From: Methanococcoides sp052057775
GTDB taxonomy: Archaea; Halobacteriota; Methanosarcinia; Methanosarcinales; Methanosarcinaceae
DNA length: 64,000 bases
Direction: 5' to 3'
Assembly: GCF_052057775.1 (NCBI RefSeq)
Contig: NZ_CP195121.1
Span: 930,001 to 994,000 of the forward strand
A model generated the notes under the pieces. The model saw nothing but the letters and a program-made list of their open reading frames with translations, made no database searches and was not told the origin of the DNA. Each line of letters begins with the position of its first letter. Position 1 is the first letter of the stretch. A program made the position numbers and the translations under genes. This document shows, piece by piece, positions 51,512-60,862 of the stretch.

Positions 51512-51925
51512 GTGAATGCGGAATTTTCAGATAATCCATTTTTGCAGGCACTTGCAGTTTCAGGTACAATGTCCATTTTTATGATCGGCATGGCGATCGG
51601 GGTCATGAACATCATTTCTACCCGCATAAGTCCAATGCCTTCTTACATGATACTACTAATCTTCGCTGTGATATTCATAGTGGGTTCTGTCTTCTTTGAG
51701 AAGCGGGGGGCCGATCAGATAGGTGCTCTCATTGGCGGATGTGTTGTATCGCTTGCATCTACCATCTCTATCTTTTCTTTCTTTGGTGGCGTTGATTTTG
51801 TCCTCAATGGCGGACTTACTGAATTGGGGCCGGACCGCTTGATATCGGCACTTGCTATATGCATGATAGCCAGCATGTTGCTTGTAAAATTGCTTTCATA
51901 TAAGATGCAGGCAGAATATGCCTGA
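51512..51925 (+). CDS. Four-helix membrane protein of unknown function
   Basis: A 137-residue protein with four predicted membrane segments (about 15-35, 44-62, 69-92 and 106-124: FMIGMAIGVMNIIST, YMILLIFAVIFIVGSVFF, ALIGGCVVSLASTISIFSFF, LISALAICMIASMLLVKLL). It starts at GTG 51512, with GAGGG 8 nt upstream. No conserved catalytic residue is visible. It sits between the methanofuran operon and the chaperone genes, with its own promoter. Confidence 0.7.
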   Translation: MNAEFSDNPFLQALAVSGTMSIFMIGMAIGVMNIISTRISPMPSYMILLIFAVIFIVGSVFFEKRGADQIGALIGGCVVSLASTISIFSFFGGVDFVLNGGLTELGPDRLISALAICMIASMLLVKLLSYKMQAEYA

Positions 51926-52004
51926 TCCTGCTTGATCAAAGACGGTTGTTGGTGTCTGTTTTTGATCTTTTTCTTTTTAGTCTGATCTTTTGGCAAAACA
52001 AAAA

Positions 52005-52015
52005 AGTATTTATAG
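52005..52015 (+). promoter_or_regulatory. TATA box for grpE
   Basis: An AAAAAGTATTTATAG context places a TATA element at about 52005-52015, some 65 nt before the grpE ATG. The preceding purine-rich AACAAAAAA could serve as BRE. No CIRCE-like repeat is visible, so heat control, if any, is of archaeal type. Confidence 0.5.
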
Positions 52016-52078
52016 AACTACAAACAATCACATGCTGTTGTATTATACCGCTGATAAATTATGGCGGAGTCGTGATCA

Positions 52079-52642
52079 ATGACAGGTAAATCTGGAAAGA
52101 AATGTAAATCTAAAGAAGAGAAGGATTCGTGCACTTGCTGTGGCGGTGATGATGTGTCAGAGAACGTGACCGTTGAAAATCCCGAAGCCACTTCTGCGGA
52201 TTCCGAGATCCTGGGGCTTAAAGAACAACTGGTTCGCCAGCGTGCGGAGTTCGAGAACTTCAGGAAGCGAAGCATACGTGAAAAAGAAGAGTTCCGAAAG
52301 TTCGCTCTTGAGAATCTGATGGTTGATATGCTCGAGGTATATGACAACTTTGAGCGTGCACTTGAATCTGCTAGAAAGACAGATGATGTGAAGTCGGTTA
52401 TCGAAGGTGTTGAGATGGTCTTCAGGCAGTTCGTATCTATCCTTGAAAAGGAAGGCCTGAAAAAGATCGATTGTGCTGGAAAGGAATTCGATCCACATCT
52501 TCATGAGGCAATGATGCACGTCCAGACAACGGTACATCCTGACCAACATGTTGTTGATGTATGCAAGCCTGGTTATGAGCTCAACTCAAAGGTCATACGT
52601 CATGCGATGGTAACGGTTGCCGATAATCCGGATGAGAACTGA
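52079..52642 (+). CDS. grpE: Nucleotide exchange factor GrpE
   Basis: Releases ADP from DnaK. The 187 residues have a low-complexity, Cys-containing N-terminal tail (CTCCGG), a coiled coil (EQLVRQRAEFENFRKRS), and the C-terminal beta domain with FDPHLHEAMMHVQTT and KVIRHAMVTVAD. The N-terminal CTCC cluster is unusual for GrpE. dnaK follows after 95 nt and dnaJ after that, giving the classical bacterial order. Confidence 0.94.
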   Translation: MTGKSGKKCKSKEEKDSCTCCGGDDVSENVTVENPEATSADSEILGLKEQLVRQRAEFENFRKRSIREKEEFRKFALENLMVDMLEVYDNFERALESARKTDDVKSVIEGVEMVFRQFVSILEKEGLKKIDCAGKEFDPHLHEAMMHVQTTVHPDQHVVDVCKPGYELNSKVIRHAMVTVADNPDEN

Positions 52643-52737
52643 CAATTGATATTTAGGGAACGTATCCTGAACAATATTGTAAAGAAGACGAAATTATTGT
52701 TAATTACTTAATAATCGAAGACAAGTGAGGTATTATC

Positions 52738-54594
52738 ATGGGAAAGATACTAGGTATTGATCTTGGAACTACTAATTCATGTATGGCTGTCATCGAAGGT
52801 GGAAAACCTACTGTTGTCCCTAACGCAGAAGGTGGAAGGACAACTCCTTCGGTAGTTGGTTTTTCCAAGAAGGGAGAAAAGCTGGTAGGTCAGGTCGCAA
52901 AAAGACAGATGATCGCCAACCCTGATAACAGTGTAAGCTCCATCAAGCGTCACATCGGTGAAGGCGACTACAAGGTAAACCTGAATGGCAAGGATTACAC
53001 TCCTCAGGAAGTTTCTGCAATGATCCTTCGCAAGCTCAAGGATGATGCTGAAGCATATCTTGGTGAGACCATCACACAGGCTGTTATCACCGTACCTGCT
53101 TACTTCAACGATTCCCAGAGGCAGGCCACAAAGGATGCCGGAACCATTGCCGGACTTGAGGTTATGAGGATCATCAATGAGCCTACCGCTGCATCCCTTG
53201 CATATGGTCTTGACAAGGAGGAAGGCGACCACAAGATCCTTGTGTACGATCTCGGTGGCGGTACTTTCGATGTATCCGTTCTTGAGCTTGGTGACGGTGT
53301 CTTTGAAGTGCTTTCAACAAGTGGTGACACTCACCTTGGTGGTGACGACTTTGACCACAGGATCACACAGTTCCTGATCGAGGAGTTCAGGAAGGCTGAA
53401 GGTATCGACCTTTCAAATGATAAGGCTGCACTCCAGCGTCTCAGCGATGCTGCCGAGAAGGCAAAGATCGAGCTTTCCGGTGTGGCCTCAACCAATGTGA
53501 ACCTGCCTTTCATTACAGCAGATTCCAACGGCCAGCCAAAGCACATTGATATTGACATCACAAGGGCACAGTTCGAGAAGATGACCGAAGACCTTGTGGA
53601 GAAAACACTTGTTTCCATGAAGCAGGCACTCAGTGATGCAAAGGTCACTCCAAAGGACATTGACAGGGTACTTCTTATTGGTGGTTCCACCAGGATCCCT
53701 GCAGTATACGAACTTGTGAAGAACTTCATCGGAAAGGACCCATACAAGAACATAAATCCTGATGAGGCTGTTGCAGTCGGTGCAGCTATCCAGGCAGGTG
53801 TACTTGGCGGAGAGGTCCATGACGTCCTTTTGCTTGATGTCACACCTCTGACACTGGGTATCGAGACTCTTGGCGGCGTTGCAACACCGCTTATCGAGAG
53901 GAACACTACAATTCCTACAAAGAAGAGCCAGATATTCTCAACTGCTGCAGACAACCAGCCATCTGTGGAGATCCATATCCTGCAGGGTGAGCGAGGAATT
54001 GCCTCTGCCAACAAGACCCTTGGACGCTTTATTCTCGATGGTATACCACCTGCACCAAGGGGGATGCCACAGATCGAAGTTACCTTTGACATCGACTCAA
54101 ATGGTATCCTTCACGTGAATGCAAAGGACCTTGGTACCGGCAAGGAACAGTCCATCTCCATCCAGAAGCCTGGTGGATTGTCCGACGAAGATATCGAAAA
54201 GATGGTAAAGGATGCTGAAGCCCATGCAGAAGAGGACAAGGCACGCAAGGAAGAGGTAGAGATCAGGAACAATGCCGAATCCCTTGTAAATGCAGCTGAG
54301 AAGACCCTCAAAGAGGCTGGTGACATTGCAACCGATGAGCAGAAGACAACCATCGAAAAGGCTATCGCAGATGTGAAAGAAGCTCTCGAGGGTGAGGATT
54401 CCGAAGTTATCAAGGCGAAGACCGAAGCATTGCAGGAAGCTGTTTACCAGGTATCTGCTGCAATGTATGAGAAGGCACAGAAGGAAGCATCTGCAGCCGC
54501 AGAAGCTGAAGATGCCGGCGCATCCACTTCAGGTTCCGGATCAGATGAGACTGTAGTCGACGCTGACTATGAGATCGTGGACGAAGATAAATAA
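52738..54594 (+). CDS. dnaK: Chaperone DnaK (Hsp70)
   Basis: ATP-driven Hsp70. The 618-residue protein opens GKILGIDLGTTNSCMAV and carries the phosphate loops VPAYFNDSQRQATKDAG and DLGGGTFDVSVLELG, and VLLIGGSTRIPAVYELV. The substrate-binding domain (from about 360) and a helical lid lead to a C-terminal tail ending DYEIVDEDK, close to the EEVD-like ends of bacterial DnaK. The gene is bacterial in type, an old transfer shared by many methanogens. GAGGT precedes the ATG. Confidence 0.97.
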   Translation: MGKILGIDLGTTNSCMAVIEGGKPTVVPNAEGGRTTPSVVGFSKKGEKLVGQVAKRQMIANPDNSVSSIKRHIGEGDYKVNLNGKDYTPQEVSAMILRKLKDDAEAYLGETITQAVITVPAYFNDSQRQATKDAGTIAGLEVMRIINEPTAASLAYGLDKEEGDHKILVYDLGGGTFDVSVLELGDGVFEVLSTSGDTHLGGDDFDHRITQFLIEEFRKAEGIDLSNDKAALQRLSDAAEKAKIELSGVASTNVNLPFITADSNGQPKHIDIDITRAQFEKMTEDLVEKTLVSMKQALSDAKVTPKDIDRVLLIGGSTRIPAVYELVKNFIGKDPYKNINPDEAVAVGAAIQAGVLGGEVHDVLLLDVTPLTLGIETLGGVATPLIERNTTIPTKKSQIFSTAADNQPSVEIHILQGERGIASANKTLGRFILDGIPPAPRGMPQIEVTFDIDSNGILHVNAKDLGTGKEQSISIQKPGGLSDEDIEKMVKDAEAHAEEDKARKEEVEIRNNAESLVNAAEKTLKEAGDIATDEQKTTIEKAIADVKEALEGEDSEVIKAKTEALQEAVYQVSAAMYEKAQKEASAAAEAEDAGASTSGSGSDETVVDADYEIVDEDK

Positions 54595-54660
54595 ATATCT
54601 TGAAGGTATAGGTGCAGATGCTTCCAATCTGCACTTTAATTTATCCATGAAGGAGATTTA

Positions 54661-55860
54661 ATGTCGACCACACGTGATTATTACGAAATACTTGGTGTAT
54701 CCAAGGATGCCTCTGAGACTGATATCAAGAAAGCATACCGCAAACTTGCGATGAAATTCCATCCTGACAAGAACAAGGAAGCGGATGCTGAAGAAAAGTT
54801 CAAGGAGATATCCGAAGCTTACGCTGTGCTTTCCGATAGTGAGAAGAGGGCACAGTATGATCGGTTTGGCCATGCAGGTATAGATGGTCGATACAGCACG
54901 GAAGACATTTTCAGGAATGCTGATTTTGGCGGTTTCGAGGATCTTGGTGATATCCTTGGCAGTATCTTCGGAGGCGGTTTTGGCGGTTTCGGAGGTTTTG
55001 GTGGCGGAGGTCGCCGCAGGCAGGGTCCTGTAAGAGGTTCAGATCTGAGGTATGACCTGGCTGTCACTCTGGAACAGGCTGCTTTTGGTGAGCAGGTCAA
55101 GATCAATGTACCCCGGGCAGAGAACTGTGAGACCTGTGGAGGTACCGGTGCAAAGGAAGGCACAAGTCCAACCACCTGTCCGAAATGTCATGGCAGCGGT
55201 CAGATGACCCATGCAAGAAGGACACCGCTTGGAAACTTCATGACCACTACCACTTGTGATAACTGTCACGGCAGAGGTCAGGTCATCGAATCCCCATGCC
55301 CGGTATGCAATGGATCAGGAAAACAGAAAAAAGTACGCAAGCTAGAGGTAAGGGTTCCAAAAGGAGCTGATACCGGTCTGCGTCTGAAGATCAGCGGAGA
55401 GGGTGAGGCTGGTAGTCCTGGCGCACCGCCTGGTGATCTGTATGTTGTGATCCATGTGAAAGCTCACGAAAAGTTCGATCGCGTAGGCGATGATATCATA
55501 TATGAGGCTCCTATCACATTCTCCCAGGCAGCTCTGGGTGCTGAGATAATGGTGCCTACACTTCATGGCAAGGTCAAGATGAAGGTCAAGGAAGGAACCC
55601 AGACCCATTCAATATTACGTCTGAAAGGTAAGGGTATGCCGCATCTCCACGGACACGGTCAGGGAGACCAGCTTGTAAAGGTCGTTGTTGAAACACCAAC
55701 GAATCTCACCGACAAACAGAGGTCTCTTTTGGAAGAGCTTGATAGGCTCAGTGGAAGCAAGTCTTCCGGTTCAAAAAGTGGAAAAGGCTTCTTTGACAAG
55801 ATGAAGGATGCTTTTGAAAGTGCAATTTCAGACGATACTCCAGACCCTGTTGATTCCTGA
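54661..55860 (+). CDS. dnaJ: Chaperone DnaJ (Hsp40)
   Basis: Stimulates DnaK ATPase and delivers substrates. The 399 residues have a J domain with HPD at 34-36, a Gly/Phe-rich linker (GGGFGGFGGFGGGG, about 102-115), four zinc knuckles (CETCGGTG, CPKCHGSG, CDNCHGRG, CPVCNGSG) and a C-terminal peptide-binding region. A short Ser/Lys-rich tail closes it. GGAG precedes the ATG. T-rich sequence after the stop (55878-55890) may be a terminator. Confidence 0.97.
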   Translation: MSTTRDYYEILGVSKDASETDIKKAYRKLAMKFHPDKNKEADAEEKFKEISEAYAVLSDSEKRAQYDRFGHAGIDGRYSTEDIFRNADFGGFEDLGDILGSIFGGGFGGFGGFGGGGRRRQGPVRGSDLRYDLAVTLEQAAFGEQVKINVPRAENCETCGGTGAKEGTSPTTCPKCHGSGQMTHARRTPLGNFMTTTTCDNCHGRGQVIESPCPVCNGSGKQKKVRKLEVRVPKGADTGLRLKISGEGEAGSPGAPPGDLYVVIHVKAHEKFDRVGDDIIYEAPITFSQAALGAEIMVPTLHGKVKMKVKEGTQTHSILRLKGKGMPHLHGHGQGDQLVKVVVETPTNLTDKQRSLLEELDRLSGSKSSGSKSGKGFFDKMKDAFESAISDDTPDPVDS

Positions 55861-55985
55861 TCATGGGTTTTGATCTCTATTTTTTTTTCTTATGTCTTCT
55901 TTGTGTGGAGTAAACTTTAACACAGATACCGGTTATTAAAACTATCTTATACTTCCAATTATTTTCATAGGTTTGTGTGATCTTT

Positions 55986-57320
55986 ATGAAAATCATAATC
56001 GTCGGAGCCGGTGAGGTCGGCTATCATATAGCAAGTTCCCTTTATCTCAATAACGATGTAATTGTTATTGATAAAGATGAGGCTGCATGTGCACGTGCAG
56101 ATGAGCTGGATGTGCAGGTCATTCATGGAAATGGTGCCAATGTATCGATATTGGGAAAGGTGCTAAGCGATGCTGATCTGCTCGTTGCTGTGACTGGTTC
56201 GGATGAGGTCAATATAGTCTCATGCACAGCAGCCAAACTAATGGCCCCTTCTTACAAACCGTTCAAGACAATGGCAAGGGTAACGAACCCTGATTATATT
56301 GACAGGCCGGTTGCAACCCGTACTCAGATAGGCATTGATGTCATGATCTGTCCAGAACTCTCGCTTGCTTCCGAGGTCGCTGAGATCCTTTCCATTCCAT
56401 CGGCTATTGATGCAGAAGCATTTGCAGGTGGGAAGATCAAGATGATGGAATTCGTTGTGTCTGAGGACAGCGATCTGGTAGACAAGAACATGAAGGACCT
56501 TGAACTTTCTGACTGCTGTATAGTGAGTGCCATTTACAGGCAATCGGATATCATCATCCCTCATGGTGATGATGTCATACATGGTGATGACCACGTTGTC
56601 GTCATCGGCAAATCCGATGCCATGGCCAATGTCGGAAATCTCTTTGCAGGTCATGAGGAGGCTGTAAGCAGAATTCTGATCATTGGCGGTGGGACAGTTG
56701 GTTTCTATCTTGCAAAGCTTATTGAAAAGAGCCATGCTTCTATCAAGATAATCGAAAAGGACCTTGGCCGTTGTGAGATCATTGCGGAGGCGCTTCCAAA
56801 GGTACTTGTACTGAAAGGCAATGGTACGGACATCACCCTCCTTAAGGAGGAAGGTGTGCAGGATATGGATGTTGTTATTGCTGTGACGGATAGTGATGAG
56901 AAGAACCTTTTATGTGCTCTGCTTGCCAAGCAGCTTGGTGCAAAGAAGGTGGTAGTACGTTCAGATCATCTTGATTATGTCCCTCTGTTCGAGCTTGTGG
57001 GCGTGGATCGTGCTGTGAGCCCGAAGGAAGCTACCATCAATGAGGTACTGAAACTTACAATGGGTACGGGTATCGAGGCTCTGACAATGATCGAGGGTGA
57101 AAAGGCCGAGATCATCGAATATATCGCATCAAGCAAGTCAAAGGTCGTTGGAAAACCACTGAAGAACGTTAAATTCCCTGAAGGTGCACTTGTTAGTATG
57201 GTAGTCCATAAAGGGGAAACATTCGTTCCACGTGGGAACTACATTATCAAGGAAGGCGACCGTGTGCTCATATTCTCATTGCCCTCTGCGCATCAGGCCG
57301 TTGAAAGATTGTTCAAATGA
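55986..57320 (+). CDS. trkA: Trk potassium uptake regulatory subunit TrkA
   Basis: Peripheral cytoplasmic protein that gates the TrkH potassium channel in response to nucleotides. The 444 residues form two RCK repeats, each with an NAD-binding TrkA-N domain (IIVGAGEVGYHIASSL at 3-18; LIIGGGTVGFYLAKLIE near 227) and a TrkA-C domain, the last ending FIPRGN-like FVPRGNYIIKEGDRVLIF. ATG 55986 is preferred over GTG 55977; GTGATC lies just upstream. trkH follows after 20 nt. Confidence 0.95.
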   Translation: MKIIIVGAGEVGYHIASSLYLNNDVIVIDKDEAACARADELDVQVIHGNGANVSILGKVLSDADLLVAVTGSDEVNIVSCTAAKLMAPSYKPFKTMARVTNPDYIDRPVATRTQIGIDVMICPELSLASEVAEILSIPSAIDAEAFAGGKIKMMEFVVSEDSDLVDKNMKDLELSDCCIVSAIYRQSDIIIPHGDDVIHGDDHVVVIGKSDAMANVGNLFAGHEEAVSRILIIGGGTVGFYLAKLIEKSHASIKIIEKDLGRCEIIAEALPKVLVLKGNGTDITLLKEEGVQDMDVVIAVTDSDEKNLLCALLAKQLGAKKVVVRSDHLDYVPLFELVGVDRAVSPKEATINEVLKLTMGTGIEALTMIEGEKAEIIEYIASSKSKVVGKPLKNVKFPEGALVSMVVHKGETFVPRGNYIIKEGDRVLIFSLPSAHQAVERLFK

Positions 57321-57340
57321 TCTAAGGAAGGCGTGTTTTC

Positions 57341-58777
57341 ATGAGATATGGTGTCGTATTCAGTGTAATGGGCTTACTTCTTCGATATCTCGGCCCGATG
57401 ATGCTGTTACCTCTGGGAGTTGCACTCTATTATGGCGAATCGCCTTATCCTTTTTCGATAGCTTTTTCCCTGACCACGATCGTTGGTTCTGCACTCTCAT
57501 TCCGGTATTCAACAGATGACAGGGAATGGGAAAAACGTGAAGGTTTTGCCATAGTTGCTTTTGGATGGTTTGCTGCGGCACTTTTTGGTTCTATTCCATA
57601 CATGTTCGACGGTGTAACCCCTCTAAACGCATTGTTCGAATCAATGTCAGGTTTTACAACAACAGGGGCAACTGTCTTTGTTGACATTGAGTCTCATTCA
57701 AAGAGTCTCCTGTTCTGGCGAAGCATGACCCAGTGGTTGGGTGGAATGGGAATTATCATGTTGTTCATTGCAATTCTCCCTAAGCTTGGGGTTGCAGGCC
57801 GCCAGATGTTCCGTGCTGAGGCACCGGGTCCCAAGGAGGATCAGTTGAGGCCAAGGATCCGGGAGACCGCAAAGATCCTCTGGGCAGTCTATGTGTCCAT
57901 TTCTGTAGTGGAACTTCTTCTTCTGCTCATTGCCGGAATGTCCTTCTACGATGCCTGTACACATACTTTTACTACAATGGCATGTGGTGGTTTTTCACCT
58001 TATGCGGACAGTGTTGCTGCTTTTGACAGCCCTTTAATTGAAGGTATTATCACTCTTTTCATGTTCATCTCCGGTGCGAACTTCGCGTTGCACTATAAGA
58101 CCCTTTATTCTGATAAGAAAAGTTTACTGAGGGATGATGAGTTCAAGTTCTATTTCGTGATAGTGAGCCTTGCAACGGTTATTCTTACATTGATTCTCTG
58201 GAGGGATACTTTTGATCTCCTCTCCGCATCTTTCAGGTATGCTGTTTTCCAGGTTGTCTCTATATTGACTACTACCGGTTTTGCAACAACCGACTTCAAC
58301 CTCTGGACAGATGCCGGAAAGGTGGTATTACTGGTTGTGATGTTCATTGGAGGATGTGCCGGTTCTACCGGGGGCGGTATCAAAGTAGTACGTCTCCTCA
58401 TTTTACTGAAATATGCAAGGAATGAGCTGTTCAAAGCTGTTCATCCTAAAGCTGTAAGGCCGATCAAATTCAACGGAAAAAGCGTTCCGAGTGACATTAT
58501 GCATGCGATCATATCTTTTGTTGTGATCTATTTCCTTATCTTTTTGATAAGTTCAGCTGTCCTTTCCATATTTGGAATGGACCTTACAAGTTCTGTCACG
58601 GCATCGATCGCAACTCTTGGGAACATCGGTCCGGGTTTCAATACAGTGGGGCCGATGGCGAACTTCAGTACTGTTCCTGTTATTGGAAAACTTGTACTTA
58701 TTGCCAATATGTGGATTGGAAGGCTTGAAGTTTTCACTGTTATAGTTATGCTTACTCCCGAGTTCTGGAAAAAATAA
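57341..58777 (+). CDS. trkH: Trk potassium uptake membrane subunit TrkH
   Basis: Pore subunit of the Trk K+ uptake system, assembled with TrkA. The 478 residues contain ten or so membrane segments and four pseudo-repeats; selectivity-filter loops include SGFTTTGATVF (about residue 103), TMACGGFSPY, LTTTGFATTDF and ATLGNIGPGF. GGCAGSTGGGIKVVR is the conserved arginine/lysine intramembrane segment. It converges on the geranylgeranyl reductase gene. Confidence 0.95.
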   Translation: MRYGVVFSVMGLLLRYLGPMMLLPLGVALYYGESPYPFSIAFSLTTIVGSALSFRYSTDDREWEKREGFAIVAFGWFAAALFGSIPYMFDGVTPLNALFESMSGFTTTGATVFVDIESHSKSLLFWRSMTQWLGGMGIIMLFIAILPKLGVAGRQMFRAEAPGPKEDQLRPRIRETAKILWAVYVSISVVELLLLLIAGMSFYDACTHTFTTMACGGFSPYADSVAAFDSPLIEGIITLFMFISGANFALHYKTLYSDKKSLLRDDEFKFYFVIVSLATVILTLILWRDTFDLLSASFRYAVFQVVSILTTTGFATTDFNLWTDAGKVVLLVVMFIGGCAGSTGGGIKVVRLLILLKYARNELFKAVHPKAVRPIKFNGKSVPSDIMHAIISFVVIYFLIFLISSAVLSIFGMDLTSSVTASIATLGNIGPGFNTVGPMANFSTVPVIGKLVLIANMWIGRLEVFTVIVMLTPEFWKK

Positions 58778-58835
58778 ACGAACGCATGATCACTAGCTGA
58801 CCATGTATCTTGATAAATCTGAAAAAAGAGGTGTG

Positions 58836-58860
58836 ACTCCATCCCTTTAAGGGACGGAGT
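58836..58860. terminator. Strong hairpin between trkH and geranylgeranyl reductase
   Basis: ACTCCATCCCTT and AAGGGACGGAGT pair over 12 positions with one A-C mismatch and almost no loop. It lies 59 nt after trkH and 11 nt after the end of the convergent reductase gene. A two-way terminator is the simple reading. The shape and the flanking GAATGTCAG also recall transposon ends of the IS200/IS605 type. Confidence 0.55.
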
Positions 58861-58870
58861 GAATGTCAGC

Positions 58871-60094
58871 TTATTCTGACCTGTATTTGAAATCGATATC
58901 GTTCTTGAGAATATCCTTAAAGAGTCCCCTGAGGTTCCAGAGAAGTTTCTTGTTCGCTTTGAACAGGGCGAGCAAGAGGTCCATGAGGCTCATACTTGTG
59001 AAGTTCACGTTCTGGAGTGACTTTGCCAGTGAGTTCAGATCGTCATCTGTGAATTTGACAAATGTCTCCTTGACAATAAGGCTGCTATTGATCTCCTTTC
59101 CGATAGTGCTTCTCCAGAGGTCTTCATATTCCTGAAGGGTCGCGGTGGAATAATCTCCTTTCCTTACTGCTTTTACAGCAACCTCTCCGGCAATCTTTCC
59201 TGCATCCATTGCATTGATTATGCCACCGCCGGTGATCGGGTCTGACTGACGTGCAGCATCTCCGACCAGCATAAGGCCGTTGGCTATGGTCCTGTCGATA
59301 GTACCTGATACCGGCACTCCTCCGACCACCATCTCTATGATCCTGGCTTCAGGCATGTTCTTTTTCATGAAGTCGTCCAGAAGATCAATTGCCCTTTGTT
59401 CTCCGGATTCGCTTCCGAGTATGCCTATTCCTAAGTTTGCCTTGTTTCCACCCTTTGGGAAAAGCCAGATGTATCCTGCAGGTGCAATCTCATTTCCGAG
59501 GTAGAAATAACAGAATTCCTGGTCTATATTTGCATTTGCTACCAGGTATTGTGCACATGTTTCCATGTCTGCAGGTTTTACTGCGGTATTTATACCTGCC
59601 CAGCGCCCGACCTTGGATTCCATTCCGTCTGCACCGATTACTATCTTTGAACGGATCTCATGCTCTTCACCCATATGCATGAGCTTGATGCCGCAGACAT
59701 TGCCTTTTTCAATTATAAGGTCCGTAGCTCTGGTCTTTACCATTACTTCTGCTCCGGCAATAGCACTTTCATTTGCAAGTGCCCTGTCGAATACCTTTCT
59801 CTCGAGTACATATCCGACCTCTCCACCGGCGATCTCCTCTGCCATTTCGACCATTGTCCCGTCAGGTGAAAAGATACGTGAACCTTTCACATCAGCACAA
59901 ATCCATCTTAGATCGGGTTCTATGTGCTGTTTTAGGTTATATTTTCCCACTCCTTCAGCACATCTAATCGGATCTCCGATCTCCTGCCTTTTTTCTATCA
60001 GGAGTACATCGAGTCCCTCCTTTGCAGCCGTTTTGGCTGCAATGGATCCGGCAGGCCCGGCACCGACGACAATAACATCATACTCGTTTTTCAT
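58871..60094 (-). CDS. Geranylgeranyl reductase, archaeol lipid saturating enzyme
   Basis: FAD enzyme that saturates the isoprenoid chains of archaeal ether lipids. The 407 residues begin KNEYDVIVVGAGPAGSIAAKTA with the Rossmann dinucleotide loop and contain CAEGVGKYNL, the substrate-region cysteine near residue 47, YIWLFPKGGNKANLGIG and LMLVGDAARQSDPITGGG. I start at ATG 60094, after GAGGTGG; the open frame continues upstream through the ferredoxin gene. Methanosarcina homologues need a partner ferredoxin, encoded here just ahead with an ATGA overlap. Confidence 0.94.
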   Translation of the reverse strand: MKNEYDVIVVGAGPAGSIAAKTAAKEGLDVLLIEKRQEIGDPIRCAEGVGKYNLKQHIEPDLRWICADVKGSRIFSPDGTMVEMAEEIAGGEVGYVLERKVFDRALANESAIAGAEVMVKTRATDLIIEKGNVCGIKLMHMGEEHEIRSKIVIGADGMESKVGRWAGINTAVKPADMETCAQYLVANANIDQEFCYFYLGNEIAPAGYIWLFPKGGNKANLGIGILGSESGEQRAIDLLDDFMKKNMPEARIIEMVVGGVPVSGTIDRTIANGLMLVGDAARQSDPITGGGIINAMDAGKIAGEVAVKAVRKGDYSTATLQEYEDLWRSTIGKEINSSLIVKETFVKFTDDDLNSLAKSLQNVNFTSMSLMDLLLALFKANKKLLWNLRGLFKDILKNDIDFKYRSE

Positions 60095-60264
60095 CTGTCC
60101 ACCTCTATAGCTCCCAGTGGACATATTTTCTGGCAGATGCCACATCCGGTACATTTATTGTCTACTTCTATCCATGTTTCGATGAGCTCTAATGCTCCTG
60201 TTGGACAAACGCCCACACATGCACCGCAGTACCCACATTTATATTTATTTACAATGATGCTCAT
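60091..60264 (-). CDS. 57-residue 2[4Fe-4S] ferredoxin
   Basis: Found by translating the complementary strand. Two clusters are encoded: CGYCGACVGVCP (residues 10-21) and CTGCGICQKICP (38-49), the CxxCxxCxxxCP pattern of 8Fe ferredoxins. The protein starts MSIIVNKYK and ends GAIEVDR. The stop shares an ATGA with the geranylgeranyl reductase start, so it is most likely the dedicated electron donor for lipid saturation, as established for the Methanosarcina pair. A TATA-like element is at 60352-60362. Confidence 0.92.
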   Translation of the reverse strand: MSIIVNKYKCGYCGACVGVCPTGALELIETWIEVDNKCTGCGICQKICPLGAIEVDR

Positions 60265-60351
60265 TCATTATCACCGATAGTCAGATGTGATGTACCATTA
60301 TTACTTTGATAATAATATAGGTTTCGTGAGTTGATATTTCCCGGGTGACAA

Positions 60352-60362
60352 CATTTATATGT
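60352..60362 (-). promoter_or_regulatory. TATA box for the ferredoxin-reductase operon
   Basis: Read leftward, ACATATAAATG lies about 90 nt before the ferredoxin ATG. The element is nearly symmetric, so its direction rests on gene position. The rest of 60265-60547 contains no gene I can support. Confidence 0.45.
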
Positions 60363-60547
60363 AATTATTTCCTGAGAGCAAAAATTGAATAAAAAACTGT
60401 CTTTTTCGGATAAGTCTGTTAACATATATTAGTATTTTAGCCTAATGAGACTGCTTTTGTATGTTCTCATAAGTTCTCATGCCCTACGTGTGTCACATGA
60501 CGATGGGCTGAAATGTCTAAATATGTTTCCTGCAAATACCATTTAAT

Positions 60548-60862
60548 ATGCATCATATCATGGTCTACATTACTACAGGGAGTCTTGATGAGGCCCGGAT
60601 GATCGGGAAAGAGCTAGTCTCATGTCGCCTTGCCGCATGTGCCAACATCCATCCTATAAATTCCATCTACTGGTGGGATAATGAAGTGGTGGAGGATAAT
60701 GAGGTTGTACTTATTCTGAAAACGACCTCTGAGAAGTTTGTGGAATTAAAAGAGATGGTAAAATCCCTTCACAGCTATGATCTTCCATGCATAATCTCAT
60801 GGGGGATAAGTGGTGAAGAAAATTATCTGCAGTGGGTATCAGATGAAACCGGAAAGCTTTGA
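60548..60862 (+). CDS. cutA: Divalent-cation tolerance protein CutA
   Basis: A small trimeric CutA protein, linked to divalent-metal tolerance in bacteria though its activity is not settled. The 104 residues show VYITTGSLDEARMIGKELV, RLAACANIHPINSIYWWDNEV, and LPCIISWGISGEENYLQWV, matching the family along its length. The last 24 nt overlap the end of the convergent cofC gene. No ribosome site precedes the ATG; the message may be leaderless. Confidence 0.93.
   Translation: MHHIMVYITTGSLDEARMIGKELVSCRLAACANIHPINSIYWWDNEVVEDNEVVLILKTTSEKFVELKEMVKSLHSYDLPCIISWGISGEENYLQWVSDETGKL

Noticed and set aside
53331..54092. 253-codon open frame opposite dnaK
   Set aside because: Antisense to dnaK, serine-rich and of low quality; a codon-usage artefact.
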